In this document: piece by piece, positions 37,058 through 45,099 of the stretch
How positions within the stretch are numbered: position 1 is the stretch's first letter
Layout of the letters: the number at the start of each line of letters is the position of its first letter
From: Dongia_A sp035274225
GTDB taxonomy: Bacteria; Pseudomonadota; Alphaproteobacteria; Dongiales; Dongiaceae
Direction: 5' to 3'
Assembly (NCBI GenBank): GCA_035274225.1
Contig: DATEOK010000250.1
Location: 6,353-70,352, forward strand
DNA length: 64,000 nt
Notes under the pieces: generated by a model
Told to the model about the DNA's origin: nothing
Seen by the model: only the letters and a program-made list of their open reading frames with translations
The model's database searches: none
Program-made: the position numbers and the translations under genes

Positions 37058-37663
37058 ATGCTGCGGCTTCTCGGCCGGAACACGTCCGGCAATGTCCAGA
37101 AGGTCATATTCCTGCTGGAGGAATTGGGCACGCCCTACACGCGCGAGGATTACGGGCGGCAGTTCAACAACACCCAGGACGCGGCCTACCTGAAGCTCAA
37201 TCCCAACGGCAAGGTGCCGACGCTGGTCGACGGCGATGCCGTGATCTGGGAATCGAACACGATCCTGCGCTATCTCGCCAGCAAGCATAAGAAAGAGACG
37301 CTCTATCCGAGCGGGCTCGCGGCGCGCACCGAGGTCGAGCGCTGGATGGATTGGGTGCTGGCCGCCGTCAACTATCACTACGTCGCTGTGTTCAAGGATT
37401 CGAAGAAGGCCGCGAATGAGCGCGCCGCGAGCTTCGAGGCCGATGCCAAGGAACTGGCGGCGCAGCTCTCGATTCTCGACGGGGCGCTGGCGGGCAAGGC
37501 ATGGATCGCGGGCAAGGACTTCACCATCGCCGACGTGGCGCTGGGCCCGATCATGCACCGGTGCCTGGACTTCCCGATCGCGCTGCCGGCGCTGAGCAAC
37601 CTCAAAGCCTGGCGCGAGAAGCTGCGGGAACGGCCCGCGTTCAAGAAGGCGACTGGAGCGTAA
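37058..37663 (+). CDS. Glutathione S-transferase family protein
   Basis: 201 residues. Thioredoxin-like N-domain with GRNTSGNVQKVIFLLEEL, NPNGKVPTLVDGD (cis-proline) and WESNTILRYLA, then the helical C-domain with FTIADVALGPI. A serine-rich active-site loop (NTSGN) indicates a beta/theta-type enzyme. In this cassette it might isomerise the ring-cleavage product, as maleylpyruvate isomerases do, but that is inference. Confidence 0.85.
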   Translation: MLRLLGRNTSGNVQKVIFLLEELGTPYTREDYGRQFNNTQDAAYLKLNPNGKVPTLVDGDAVIWESNTILRYLASKHKKETLYPSGLAARTEVERWMDWVLAAVNYHYVAVFKDSKKAANERAASFEADAKELAAQLSILDGALAGKAWIAGKDFTIADVALGPIMHRCLDFPIALPALSNLKAWREKLRERPAFKKATGA

Positions 37664-37696
37664 CAGTGCGTATGCACGAAGCGGTCACCTCCTCAT

Positions 37697-37811
37697 CTGT
37701 CATCCCGGCCGAGCGCAGCGAGAGCCGGGACCCATGCCATTTCGCCGAGGCGTTGACAGATCGCATGGGGTCCCGGGTCATGCCGCTGACGCGGCCTGCC
37801 CGGGATGACAG
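37697..37811. repeat. Palindromic repeat, TGTCATCCCGG family, copy 1
   Basis: 115 bases flanked by CTGTCATCCCGGCC and GGCCTGCCCGGGATGACAG in inverse orientation, with AGCCGGGACCCATG and CATGGGGTCCCGGGT as inner inverse arms. It separates the GST and FHMPC-dehydrogenase-like genes. Confidence 0.8.
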
Positions 37812-37891
37812 TTGTAGAGGAGCGCTGGTCGTAAGAAGCGCGACTATGACGGAATAGAGAACACGACGACAGATCGAGAAGGAGAGGCAGG

Positions 37892-38806
37892 ATGGCTAAG
37901 GCAGCGGTAGTTGGTCTGGGAACCATGGGTCCGGGTCTGGCGCAGACGTTGGCGCGTGCGGGCATGGAAGTGACCACGTTCGATGTCAGCGAGGATCAGC
38001 GCAAGAAAGCGCCGGAAGGCATCGAACTCGCGAACAAGGTGCTGACCGCGCTCGGCGTGCCGGACCGCAGCAAGGCGCCGGTCAAGATTGCCGGCTCGCT
38101 GAAGGAATGTCTCGACAGCGCCACCATGGTGGTGGAGACGGTGCCGGAGAAGCTCGACATCAAGGCGGCGGTGTTCAAGGAAATCGACGCGCTGGTTGGC
38201 AAGAATTGCATCATTGCCAGCAATACGTCGGGCATCCCGATCACCAAGCTGCAAGAAAATGTGTCGGCGCCTGAGCGGGTGGTCGGCATGCACTGGTCCA
38301 ACCCGCCGCACATCATCCCGATGATTGAGGTGATCGCCGGTGACAAGACCTCCAAGGAGACCGTCCAGTGGATGGTCTCCACCATCAAGGACCTCGGCCT
38401 GCTGCCGGTGGTGGTGCAGAAGGACGTGCCGGGCTTCGTCGAGAACCGCGTGCTCTATGCGCTGCTGCGCGAGTGCGTCGACCTGGTGGACCAGGGCGTG
38501 ATCGATGCCGAAGGACTGGATACCTGCGTGTCCTGGGGCATCGGCTACAAGCTGTCGGTGATCGGCCCGATGGCGCTGCTCGACATGGCCGGCCTCGACA
38601 TCTATCAGGCGGTCGGCTCTTATCTGAACAAGGAATTGTGCAACCGGGGCGACCTCAGCCCCTACGTGACCGAGCGCACCAAGGCGGGCAAGCTGGGCAT
38701 GAAGACCGGCAGCGGCGTCTTCAGCTACACGCCGGAGAAGATCGCCGAGCTGCGCGGCCTGCGCGCCAAGCGCCTGGTCGCGGTGAGGAAGGCGCTCGAG
38801 AGTTGA
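37892..38806 (+). CDS. 3-hydroxyacyl-CoA-dehydrogenase-fold enzyme, probable FHMPC 5-dehydrogenase of vitamin B6 degradation
   Basis: 304 residues. Rossmann loop VGLGTMGPG at 7-15; catalytic histidine and glutamate likely H134 and E146 in MHWSNPPHIIPMIEVIAG; conserved NRVLYALLRE helix. In the 3-hydroxyacyl-CoA dehydrogenase family the usual text is HFFNP; HWSNPPHIIP is, from memory, a mark of the Mesorhizobium loti enzyme that oxidises 5-formyl-3-hydroxy-2-methylpyridine-4-carboxylate with NAD. The similarity seems to run the whole length. Placement ahead of the BMP-type importer and 4-pyridoxolactonase genes supports this over a fatty-acid role; carnitine dehydrogenase is the main alternative. 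Confidence 0.78.
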   Translation: MAKAAVVGLGTMGPGLAQTLARAGMEVTTFDVSEDQRKKAPEGIELANKVLTALGVPDRSKAPVKIAGSLKECLDSATMVVETVPEKLDIKAAVFKEIDALVGKNCIIASNTSGIPITKLQENVSAPERVVGMHWSNPPHIIPMIEVIAGDKTSKETVQWMVSTIKDLGLLPVVVQKDVPGFVENRVLYALLRECVDLVDQGVIDAEGLDTCVSWGIGYKLSVIGPMALLDMAGLDIYQAVGSYLNKELCNRGDLSPYVTERTKAGKLGMKTGSGVFSYTPEKIAELRGLRAKRLVAVRKALES

Positions 38807-38886
38807 TGGGGAAGCGCTGAACCCCAGCATGCGTGGCGTAGAACAAGCGTGAACAAGTGGGGACAAAGACAGGAAGGAAACGGGCT

Positions 38887-39930
38887 ATGAAGACGAAGAC
38901 ACTCTGGACATTGGCGCAGGTCTCGCTGCTTGCGCTGAGCTTGGGCGGCATCGCTCAGGCGGCGGATGTGAAGAGCATCGCCGTGCTGACACCGGAAGAT
39001 CCGACCGACTACGGCTGGAACCAGCAGGGCCACGACGCCGCGAAGGCGGTGGCGGAAAAGTACGGGCTGGAATTCATCCCGGCGACCGGCCTCGGCTATG
39101 GCGACGTGCATCCGGTGCTGCGCGAGCTGGCCGATGACGGCGCCGGCCTCATCATCGCGCATGCCAGCGGCTACAACACCGCCGCGCCGGAAGTCGGCGC
39201 CGAGAAGAAAGTGCCGGTGGCGATCGTCGACCGTCCCGACGCCAACAAGGCGGGCGCGGTTGCGGACTACACGCTGAGCGGGCATGAAGGCGCGTACCTC
39301 GCCGGCGTGCTGGCGGCCAAGACCACGCAGACCAAGTCGGTCGGCATCGTCGTCTCGGGCGAGCCGCCGTCCTGGAACTCGCAGTCGGCCGCGTTCGCGC
39401 AGGGCGTGAAGGCGACCGACGGCAGCGTCAAGGTGCTCTATGCCGTGATCGGCCCAGCCGCCTATTCGGATGCGGCGGGCGGCAACCGCGTCACCGCTTC
39501 GGTCATCGGCGCGGGCGCCGACGTGATCTTCGGCCAGGGCGACGGCGCCACTTTCGGCATGCTGCAGGCGGTCGAGACCGGCAAGTCGACCAGCGGCGGC
39601 AAGGTCTGGTTCATCGACGTGATCGGCGACAAGACCTCGATCGACAAGGGCAACCTGCTGTCGTCGGTGGTGTGGAACCTGGTGCCGGTCTATTCGGCGA
39701 TGGTCGAGGATCTGAAGGCCGACAAGTTCGGCACCAAGGGCTACTCGATCCAGCTGTCGGACGATTCGGTGCAGCTGCTGAAGACCAAGCACATCCCGGA
39801 CGATGTCTGGGCCCAGGTGTCTTCGGTGCGCGACCAGATCGTCAAAGGCGAGCTGAAGATCGAGCCGGTCTGGGAAGCCGACAAGGTGCGGGCGCTGATG
39901 ACCTCGGTCACCGACGCACCCGCTCAATAA
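38887..39930 (+). CDS. BMP-family ABC transporter substrate-binding protein
   Basis: 347 residues: signal peptide (LWTLAQVSLLALSLGGIAQA), then PnrA/BMP fold with TPEDPTDYGWNQQGHDAAKAV, GHEGAYLAGVLAAKTTQTKSVGIV and GADVIFGQGDGATFGMLQA. Known relatives bind purine nucleosides. Here the four transporter genes lie between two B6-degradation genes, so the ligand may be pyridoxine, pyridoxal or pyridoxamine. Unlike Treponema PnrA it has no lipobox cysteine. ATG 38887 starts 80 bases after the dehydrogenase gene. Confidence 0.85.
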   Translation: MKTKTLWTLAQVSLLALSLGGIAQAADVKSIAVLTPEDPTDYGWNQQGHDAAKAVAEKYGLEFIPATGLGYGDVHPVLRELADDGAGLIIAHASGYNTAAPEVGAEKKVPVAIVDRPDANKAGAVADYTLSGHEGAYLAGVLAAKTTQTKSVGIVVSGEPPSWNSQSAAFAQGVKATDGSVKVLYAVIGPAAYSDAAGGNRVTASVIGAGADVIFGQGDGATFGMLQAVETGKSTSGGKVWFIDVIGDKTSIDKGNLLSSVVWNLVPVYSAMVEDLKADKFGTKGYSIQLSDDSVQLLKTKHIPDDVWAQVSSVRDQIVKGELKIEPVWEADKVRALMTSVTDAPAQ

Positions 39931-39956
39931 GAGTATCGAGTTGAAAGGCGTCGTCA

Positions 39957-41528
39957 TTGGCCGTTCCAGTTGCCGCGGTCCGCAACGTCACCAAGCGCTT
40001 CCCCGGCGTGGTGGCCAATGACGGCGTCTCGCTCGACTTCAATGCGGGCGAGATCCATGTCCTCCTGGGCGAGAACGGCGCCGGCAAGTCGACGCTGATC
40101 GGCATCCTCGCCGGCATGCAGCAGCCGGACGACGGCGAGATCCTGATCGACGGCAATCCAGTCCGAATCGCTTCGCCGCGCGCCAGCCTCCAGCTCGGCA
40201 TCGGCACTGTGTTCCAGCATGTGCTGCTGGTGCCGTCTCTTTCGGTCATCGAGAATTTGATGCTGGGCGGGCCGTGGTGGCAGAAGCTGCTGCGCGGCCC
40301 GGCGCTGGCGCGGTTCCGCGAGCTGTCGCAGCTGCTGGGCGTCACCATCGATCCCGACGCGCAGGTCGGGCGCCTGTCATTGGGCGAGCAGCAGCAGGTC
40401 GAGATCATGCGCGCGCTGTGGCGCGGCGAGAAGGTGCTGATCCTCGACGAGCCGACCTCGATGTTGACCCCGCAAGGGGTCAAAGATTTGGGCGCGGTGA
40501 TGAAGCGCCTGCGTGACAAGGGCGTCGCGCTGATCCTCATCACCCACAAGCTGGTCGAAGCCTACGAGCTCGGCGACCGCATCTCCGTGCTGCGCCTCGG
40601 GCGCGTGGTCGGCGCCTTGCCGCCGGAACAGAAGCGCATGATGACCGAGGGCGAAGCGACCGACGCGGTGATCGAGATGATGTTCGGCACCGTCGCGCAG
40701 CACGAGCGCGATGCCGAGATCCTGGTCGGCCGCGGCCGGCGGGCGCACCGCGCGCGCAGCGTCGACCGCTCCGGCGCGCCGCGGTTGCAGGTGCGCGGGC
40801 TGACGACGGAAGCGACGCGCGGCGCGAGCCCGCTGCGCGGCGTGGACTTCGATCTGTGGCCGGGCGAGGTGCTCGGGATCGCCGGCGTGGACGGCAACGG
40901 ACAGAAGCACTTGGCCGAAGTGCTGGCCGGGCAGCGCGCCGCGGCATCCGGCTCGATCGCGCTGGACGGCAGCGACGTCACCGCCGACGCGGTGCCGGAG
41001 CGGCGGCGGCGCGGCGTACGCTACGTGACCGACGAGCGCGTGGGCGAGGGCACGGTCGGCAGCTTCTCGGTTGCCACCAACCTGGTGCTGAAGGAGATCG
41101 GCACGCCGCCGTTCTTCCGCCGCGGCATCAGCGATTGGGACCACATCCACGATCACGCCAAGGCCGAGATCAAGCGCAACGACATCCGCACGCCGTCGGA
41201 GAAGACGCAAGTCGCCAAGCTATCCGGCGGCAATATCCAGAAGGTGCTGCTGGCGCGCGAGCTGAATGCCGAGGCCAGCGTGGTGATCTTCAACAAGCCG
41301 ACCTACGGCCTCGACTTGCAGAACACGCGCCTCGCGCACGAGCGCATCCTCGCCGGCGCGGAGCAGGGGCTGGCGACAGTGGTGATCTCGACGGATCTCG
41401 ACGAACTGCTGGAGATTTCAGACCGCATTGGGGTGATGTTCCAGGGGCACCTGGCTGGCGTGGTGGAAAACGGCCCGGACGTGGAGCGCAAGGTGGGATT
41501 GCTGATGACCGGGGCGAAGGCGGCATGA
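39957..41528 (+). CDS. BMP-type ABC transporter ATP-binding protein
   Basis: 523 residues, two nucleotide-binding domains. First: GENGAGKSTLIGI, LSLGEQQQVEIMRAL, VLILDEPTSML. Second: GVDGNGQKHLAEV in place of a Walker A, intact LSGGNIQKVLLAREL, and VVIFNKPTYGLD where the usual glutamate after Walker B is lysine; relatives often have glutamine there, so this site is inactive. The start is TTG 39957, 26 bases after the binding-protein stop; no ATG is in a better place. It energises the two downstream permeases. Confidence 0.87.
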   Translation: MAVPVAAVRNVTKRFPGVVANDGVSLDFNAGEIHVLLGENGAGKSTLIGILAGMQQPDDGEILIDGNPVRIASPRASLQLGIGTVFQHVLLVPSLSVIENLMLGGPWWQKLLRGPALARFRELSQLLGVTIDPDAQVGRLSLGEQQQVEIMRALWRGEKVLILDEPTSMLTPQGVKDLGAVMKRLRDKGVALILITHKLVEAYELGDRISVLRLGRVVGALPPEQKRMMTEGEATDAVIEMMFGTVAQHERDAEILVGRGRRAHRARSVDRSGAPRLQVRGLTTEATRGASPLRGVDFDLWPGEVLGIAGVDGNGQKHLAEVLAGQRAAASGSIALDGSDVTADAVPERRRRGVRYVTDERVGEGTVGSFSVATNLVLKEIGTPPFFRRGISDWDHIHDHAKAEIKRNDIRTPSEKTQVAKLSGGNIQKVLLARELNAEASVVIFNKPTYGLDLQNTRLAHERILAGAEQGLATVVISTDLDELLEISDRIGVMFQGHLAGVVENGPDVERKVGLLMTGAKAA

Positions 41529-41563
41529 GGGCGCTTCGATCCGCATCGGGTGCACCACTCCCT

Positions 41564-41700
41564 CTGTCATCCCGGGCAAGCGAAGCGCGACCCGGGACCC
41601 ATGCGGCATCAGCCGGTGCTCCGCCATTTGCGGCTTTGCATGCTTCTCGATCGCATGGGTCCCGGCTCTGCGCCACTGCGTGGCTTGGCCGGGATGACAG
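41564..41700. repeat. Palindromic repeat, TGTCATCCCGG family, copy 2
   Basis: 137 bases: CTGTCATCCCGGGCAAGCG at the left, GCTTGGCCGGGATGACAG at the right, with inner GACCCGGGACCCATG / CATGGGTCCCGG arms. Sits between the ATPase and first permease of the BMP-type importer, so the mRNA likely carries it. Confidence 0.8.
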
Positions 41701-41733
41701 TTTTGGAAAATGGCGGTCGGCTGGGGTTTGCTC

Positions 41734-42816
41734 ATGACCGCCGAGGTGCAGGTTGCGCAGCGAGGTGCGCCGCGGAATGAGCGGGGACGCGAGGTTGCTG
41801 CCTCTACCCTGCGCGTGCTGGTGCCGATCCTGCTGGCGCTGATCGTCGGCGGCGTCATCCTGCTGATCCTGGGCAAGGATCCGCTCGCCTATTACGGCTA
41901 TGTGGTCAAGCGCGGCCTCCTCACCTGGGGCGGGTTGCAGGAGACGTTGACGCGCATGTCGCCGCTGCTGCTGATCGCGGCCGGGCTCATCGTCGCGTTC
42001 CGCGCGGGTATCTGGAATCTCGGCGGCGATGGGCAGTTCCTGCTCGCTGCCGTCATCACCGCGGCGCTGGCGCCGGCCCTGGTCGGCGTGGTGCCGAAGC
42101 TCGTCATCCTCATCGCCTGCATGATCGCCTCCGCGCTCGTGGCGGCACTGTGGGCGGTCATCCCGGCGATCCTGAAAGCGCGCTATGGCATCAACGAGAT
42201 CATCACCTCGCTGATGATGAGCTTCCTCGGCATCAGCTTCGCCAACGTGCTGGTGAAATTGCTGTTCTGGGACCCCGCGACAACGGTGCCGCAGACCCGC
42301 ACTCTGCCGGTCGAGGACCGCCTGCCGCGCCTGTTCGACACGACGATCCATAGCGGTGTGTTGATCGCGCTTGCGGTCGTGGTGCTGGTGCACTTGATGA
42401 TGACGCGCACGTCGTTCGGGCTGAAGCTGCAGGTGGTCGGCGCCAATCCCGCCGCCGCCGTGCATGCGGGCCTCAATGTCGCGTGGCTCACGATAGCGAC
42501 CTTCACCTTGAGCGCGGCGCTGATCGGACTCGGTGGATCGGTGGAGATCCTCGGCGTGTTCGGCACGGTGCGTGCCGACTGGAACCCGGCCTTCGGGCTG
42601 TTGGTGGTGCCGTTGGTGTTCCTGGCGCGCTTCAACGGCTACGCGGTGATCGGCTTCACCTTGTTCTTCTCGGTGCTGATGATCGGCGGTGACAGCGCGG
42701 CGCGGCGCATCGGGGTGCCGCAACATTTCGTGCTGGTGCTGGTGGCGCTCCTGCTGCTGTTCCTGGCGGTGGTCGAGTATCTCGATCACCAGCGCCGCAA
42801 GCGGATCGGGGCCTGA
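41734..42816 (+). CDS. BMP-type ABC transporter permease 1
   Basis: About 360 residues, nine or so hydrophobic helices; AFRAGIWNLGGDGQFLLAAV and the KARYGINEIITSLMMSFLG segment are typical of YufP/NupB-type permeases. ATG 41734 (MTAEVQ) or 41710 (eight codons earlier) may start it. It overlaps nothing but ends four bases before the second permease, so they are translated together and form the membrane channel. Confidence 0.87.
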   Translation: MTAEVQVAQRGAPRNERGREVAASTLRVLVPILLALIVGGVILLILGKDPLAYYGYVVKRGLLTWGGLQETLTRMSPLLLIAAGLIVAFRAGIWNLGGDGQFLLAAVITAALAPALVGVVPKLVILIACMIASALVAALWAVIPAILKARYGINEIITSLMMSFLGISFANVLVKLLFWDPATTVPQTRTLPVEDRLPRLFDTTIHSGVLIALAVVVLVHLMMTRTSFGLKLQVVGANPAAAVHAGLNVAWLTIATFTLSAALIGLGGSVEILGVFGTVRADWNPAFGLLVVPLVFLARFNGYAVIGFTLFFSVLMIGGDSAARRIGVPQHFVLVLVALLLLFLAVVEYLDHQRRKRIGA

Positions 42817-42819
42817 TCG

Positions 42820-43755
42820 ATGGACGTGCTGCTGAACGAAGCCTTCCTGACCACGCTGCTGTTCGGCGCGGTGACGGCCGGCGTGCCTTTATTGCTGGCC
42901 GGCCTCGGCGAGCAGATCTCGGAAAAGGCCGGCGTGCTCAATATCGGCATCGAAGGCATGATGCTGTTCGGCGCTTACACCGGTTTCGTCGCAGCATACT
43001 ATAGCGGCTCGTTCGCGCTGGGGTTCATCGCTGGCGGCATCGGCGGCGCGCTGGTCGCGTCGCTGGTCGTCCTCCTGTGCATCCGATTCGGTCTCAACCA
43101 GATCGTGATCGGCATCGCTGTCACGCTCGGCATGGAAGGGCTGACGGCGCTGCTGCATTATTTCCAATTCAGCAAGACCTATCCGCGCTTGGACCAGGCG
43201 CCGGTCTGGGCGCTGCCGGGCTTGAGCGACATCCCGGTCATCGGGCGCGCCCTCTTCAGCCACAACTCGGTCGTCTATCTGGCGATCCTGCTGATGATCG
43301 CGCTCGGCTGGCTGTTCCGCGCGACCTATGTCGGGCTGAACCTGGAAGCGGCCGGCGACAAGCCGGCGGCGCTGGATGCGGCCGGCGTCAGCGTGGTGAA
43401 GACGCGCGCTTTCGCGGTGCTCGCGACTGGATTCCTGTCCGGGGTCGGCGGCGCCTACATGGCCAATGTCGGCGCAGGACTGTTCGTGCCCTTCATGACC
43501 GGCGGCGCCGGCTTCATCGGCATCGTGCTGGCCATGCTGGCGCGTGGGCGTCCGGTCTGGGTGCTGCTCGGCGCGGCGCTGTTCGGCATCAGCCTCGCCA
43601 TGACCACGGCGCTGCAGGTGGCTGGGATCAATATCCCGACCGACGTGGTGCAGATGCTGCCCTTCGCGATGGTGATGCTGGTGCTGGTGATCTTCGCGCG
43701 GCACAGCGTGCTGCCGCCGGCGCTCGGCCTGCCCTATGTGCGCGGGGAGCGTTGA
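42820..43755 (+). CDS. BMP-type ABC transporter permease 2
   Basis: 311 residues, about nine hydrophobic helices. GVPLLLAGLGEQISEKAGVLNIGIEGMMLFGAYTGF is the YufQ/NupC-type signature, and GLNLEAAGDKPAALDAAGVSV the cytoplasmic coupling loop. It is the partner of the preceding permease. It ends 55 bases before the 4-pyridoxolactonase-like gene in the same direction. Confidence 0.88.
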   Translation: MDVLLNEAFLTTLLFGAVTAGVPLLLAGLGEQISEKAGVLNIGIEGMMLFGAYTGFVAAYYSGSFALGFIAGGIGGALVASLVVLLCIRFGLNQIVIGIAVTLGMEGLTALLHYFQFSKTYPRLDQAPVWALPGLSDIPVIGRALFSHNSVVYLAILLMIALGWLFRATYVGLNLEAAGDKPAALDAAGVSVVKTRAFAVLATGFLSGVGGAYMANVGAGLFVPFMTGGAGFIGIVLAMLARGRPVWVLLGAALFGISLAMTTALQVAGINIPTDVVQMLPFAMVMLVLVIFARHSVLPPALGLPYVRGER

Positions 43756-43810
43756 GCAAAGCGTCAAACAGTGGAATGATGCCCGCGAAGGGCTGAGCTG
43801 GGAGAGGACA

Positions 43811-44623
43811 ATGGCCGACACGAAAGTCTATCTGCTCGACGGCGGGTCGCTGGTGATCGACGGCTTCCATGCCTTCTGGAACCGCGGGCCGGGCGGCGAG
43901 CTGCGCTTCCCATGCTACGCCGTGCTGGTCGACCATCCGGATGGGCGCTACATGTTCGACACTGGCTACGACTTCGACCACGTCATGCGTGTGCTGCCGT
44001 TCGAGAAGCCGATCCAGGACAAGAGCCAGACCATCCCCGGCCTGCTCGCCGGCATCGGGCTCAAGACCGACGACGTCAACTACGTCATCAACTCGCACTA
44101 CCACTTCGACCATTGTGGCGGGAACAAGCACCTGCACAAGGCCTGCACCATCTGCCACGCCAAGGAGCTGGAGCAGAGCGGCAACTGCCAGCCGTTCGAG
44201 CATCTCGGCTATTCCGACCTCACCTTCGCGCCGGAGCTGCACAAGAAGAAGAATGCCGGCAAGGAGCTGCCGCCCGATCCCGCGCTCGACATGTACACGC
44301 CGAAGTTCCAGACCTTGACCGGCGACCAGGAGATCGCCAAGGGCCTGTGGCTGTTCGAGACGCCCGGCCACACCGCCGGCCACTACAGCCTGATGGTGGA
44401 GCTGAAGAACCGCCGCCCGATGCTGTTCACCGCCGACGCGTGCTACAGCAAGAAGAACATGGACATGATGTGCATCTCCAGCTTCCACCTCGACCCGACT
44501 GCCAGCGTGAAGTCGCTGCACCGGCTGAAGGAGCTGGCGGCGAAGCACGATGCCGAGCTGTTCTACTCGCACGACCCGGAGAGCTTCAAAGGGTACCGGA
44601 CGGGCGGAAACTACTATTCCTGA
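43811..44623 (+). CDS. Metallo-beta-lactamase-fold hydrolase, probable 4-pyridoxolactonase
   Basis: 270 residues. Zinc ligands H96-x-H98-x-D100-H101 in NSHYHFDHCGG, then H187 in TPGHTAGHYS, D209 in TADACY and H254 in YSHDPES, the AHL-lactonase-type dinuclear set. The N-terminus DTKVYLLDGGSLVIDG and segments VLPFEKPIQ and CQPFEHLGYSDLTF closely resemble M. loti 4-pyridoxolactonase as I remember it, which hydrolyses 4-pyridoxolactone to 4-pyridoxic acid. ATG 43811 follows GGGAGAGGAC. Its position between the importer and the divergent pyridoxal dehydrogenase and transaminase genes fits. An acyl-homoserine lactonase is the alternative. Confidence 0.82.
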   Translation: MADTKVYLLDGGSLVIDGFHAFWNRGPGGELRFPCYAVLVDHPDGRYMFDTGYDFDHVMRVLPFEKPIQDKSQTIPGLLAGIGLKTDDVNYVINSHYHFDHCGGNKHLHKACTICHAKELEQSGNCQPFEHLGYSDLTFAPELHKKKNAGKELPPDPALDMYTPKFQTLTGDQEIAKGLWLFETPGHTAGHYSLMVELKNRRPMLFTADACYSKKNMDMMCISSFHLDPTASVKSLHRLKELAAKHDAELFYSHDPESFKGYRTGGNYYS

Positions 44624-44650
44624 GGTGAGGCTCCAGCCCCGCCTTCCTTC

Positions 44651-44754
44651 CCGTCATGGTCGGGCTTGGCCCGACCATCCACGAGTTTCGATGGGCACTG
44701 CGCCGTTTGATGCGAGCAGACTCGTGGATGCCCGTGCCAAGCACGGGCTGACGG
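44651..44754. repeat. Palindromic repeat, GTCATGGTCGGG family
   Basis: 104 bases: CCGTCATGGTCGGGCTTGG and CATCCACGAGT at the left, ACTCGTGGATG and CCAAGCACGGGCTGACGG at the right as inverse partners. A different family from the TGTCATCCCGG elements but with the same construction. Confidence 0.75.
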
Positions 44755-44794
44755 TTGAGAGAGACCGATTGCGAGCTTGCACGAGAGGCAAACA

Positions 44795-45097
44795 ATGCCC
44801 TGGATGATCGTCAGCGACGATGCCCCCAATGGCGCGGCGATCCGCGCCGACCGGACCGTCATGGATGCGCACTGGGCCTACGAATTGTCGATCAAGCACA
44901 AGATCCTGTGCGCGGGCAGCCTGCGGACCGACGATGGCGTCACGCCGATCGGCAGCCTGCTGGTGCTGGATGTCGGCACGCGCACGGAGGCGATGGCGAT
45001 CATCAACGCCGACCCGGCGACCAAGGCCGGCCTGCGCGGCAAGATCACCGTGACGCGCTGGAACAAGGCGATCTTCGGCGGCGTCGTTTCCGACTGA
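44795..45097 (+). CDS. YciI-family small protein
   Basis: 100 residues of the ferredoxin-like YciI fold: ADRTVMDAHWAYELSIKHKILCAGSL and SLLVLDVGTRTEAMAIINADPATKAGL, where the H and D pair resembles the proposed active site. Related proteins include muconolactone isomerase-like enzymes. ATG 44795 follows GAGG. It ends three bases from the convergent ankyrin gene and closes the rightward B6-degradation unit; a role there is only inferred. Confidence 0.75.
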   Translation: MPWMIVSDDAPNGAAIRADRTVMDAHWAYELSIKHKILCAGSLRTDDGVTPIGSLLVLDVGTRTEAMAIINADPATKAGLRGKITVTRWNKAIFGGVVSD

Positions 45098-45099
45098 GG

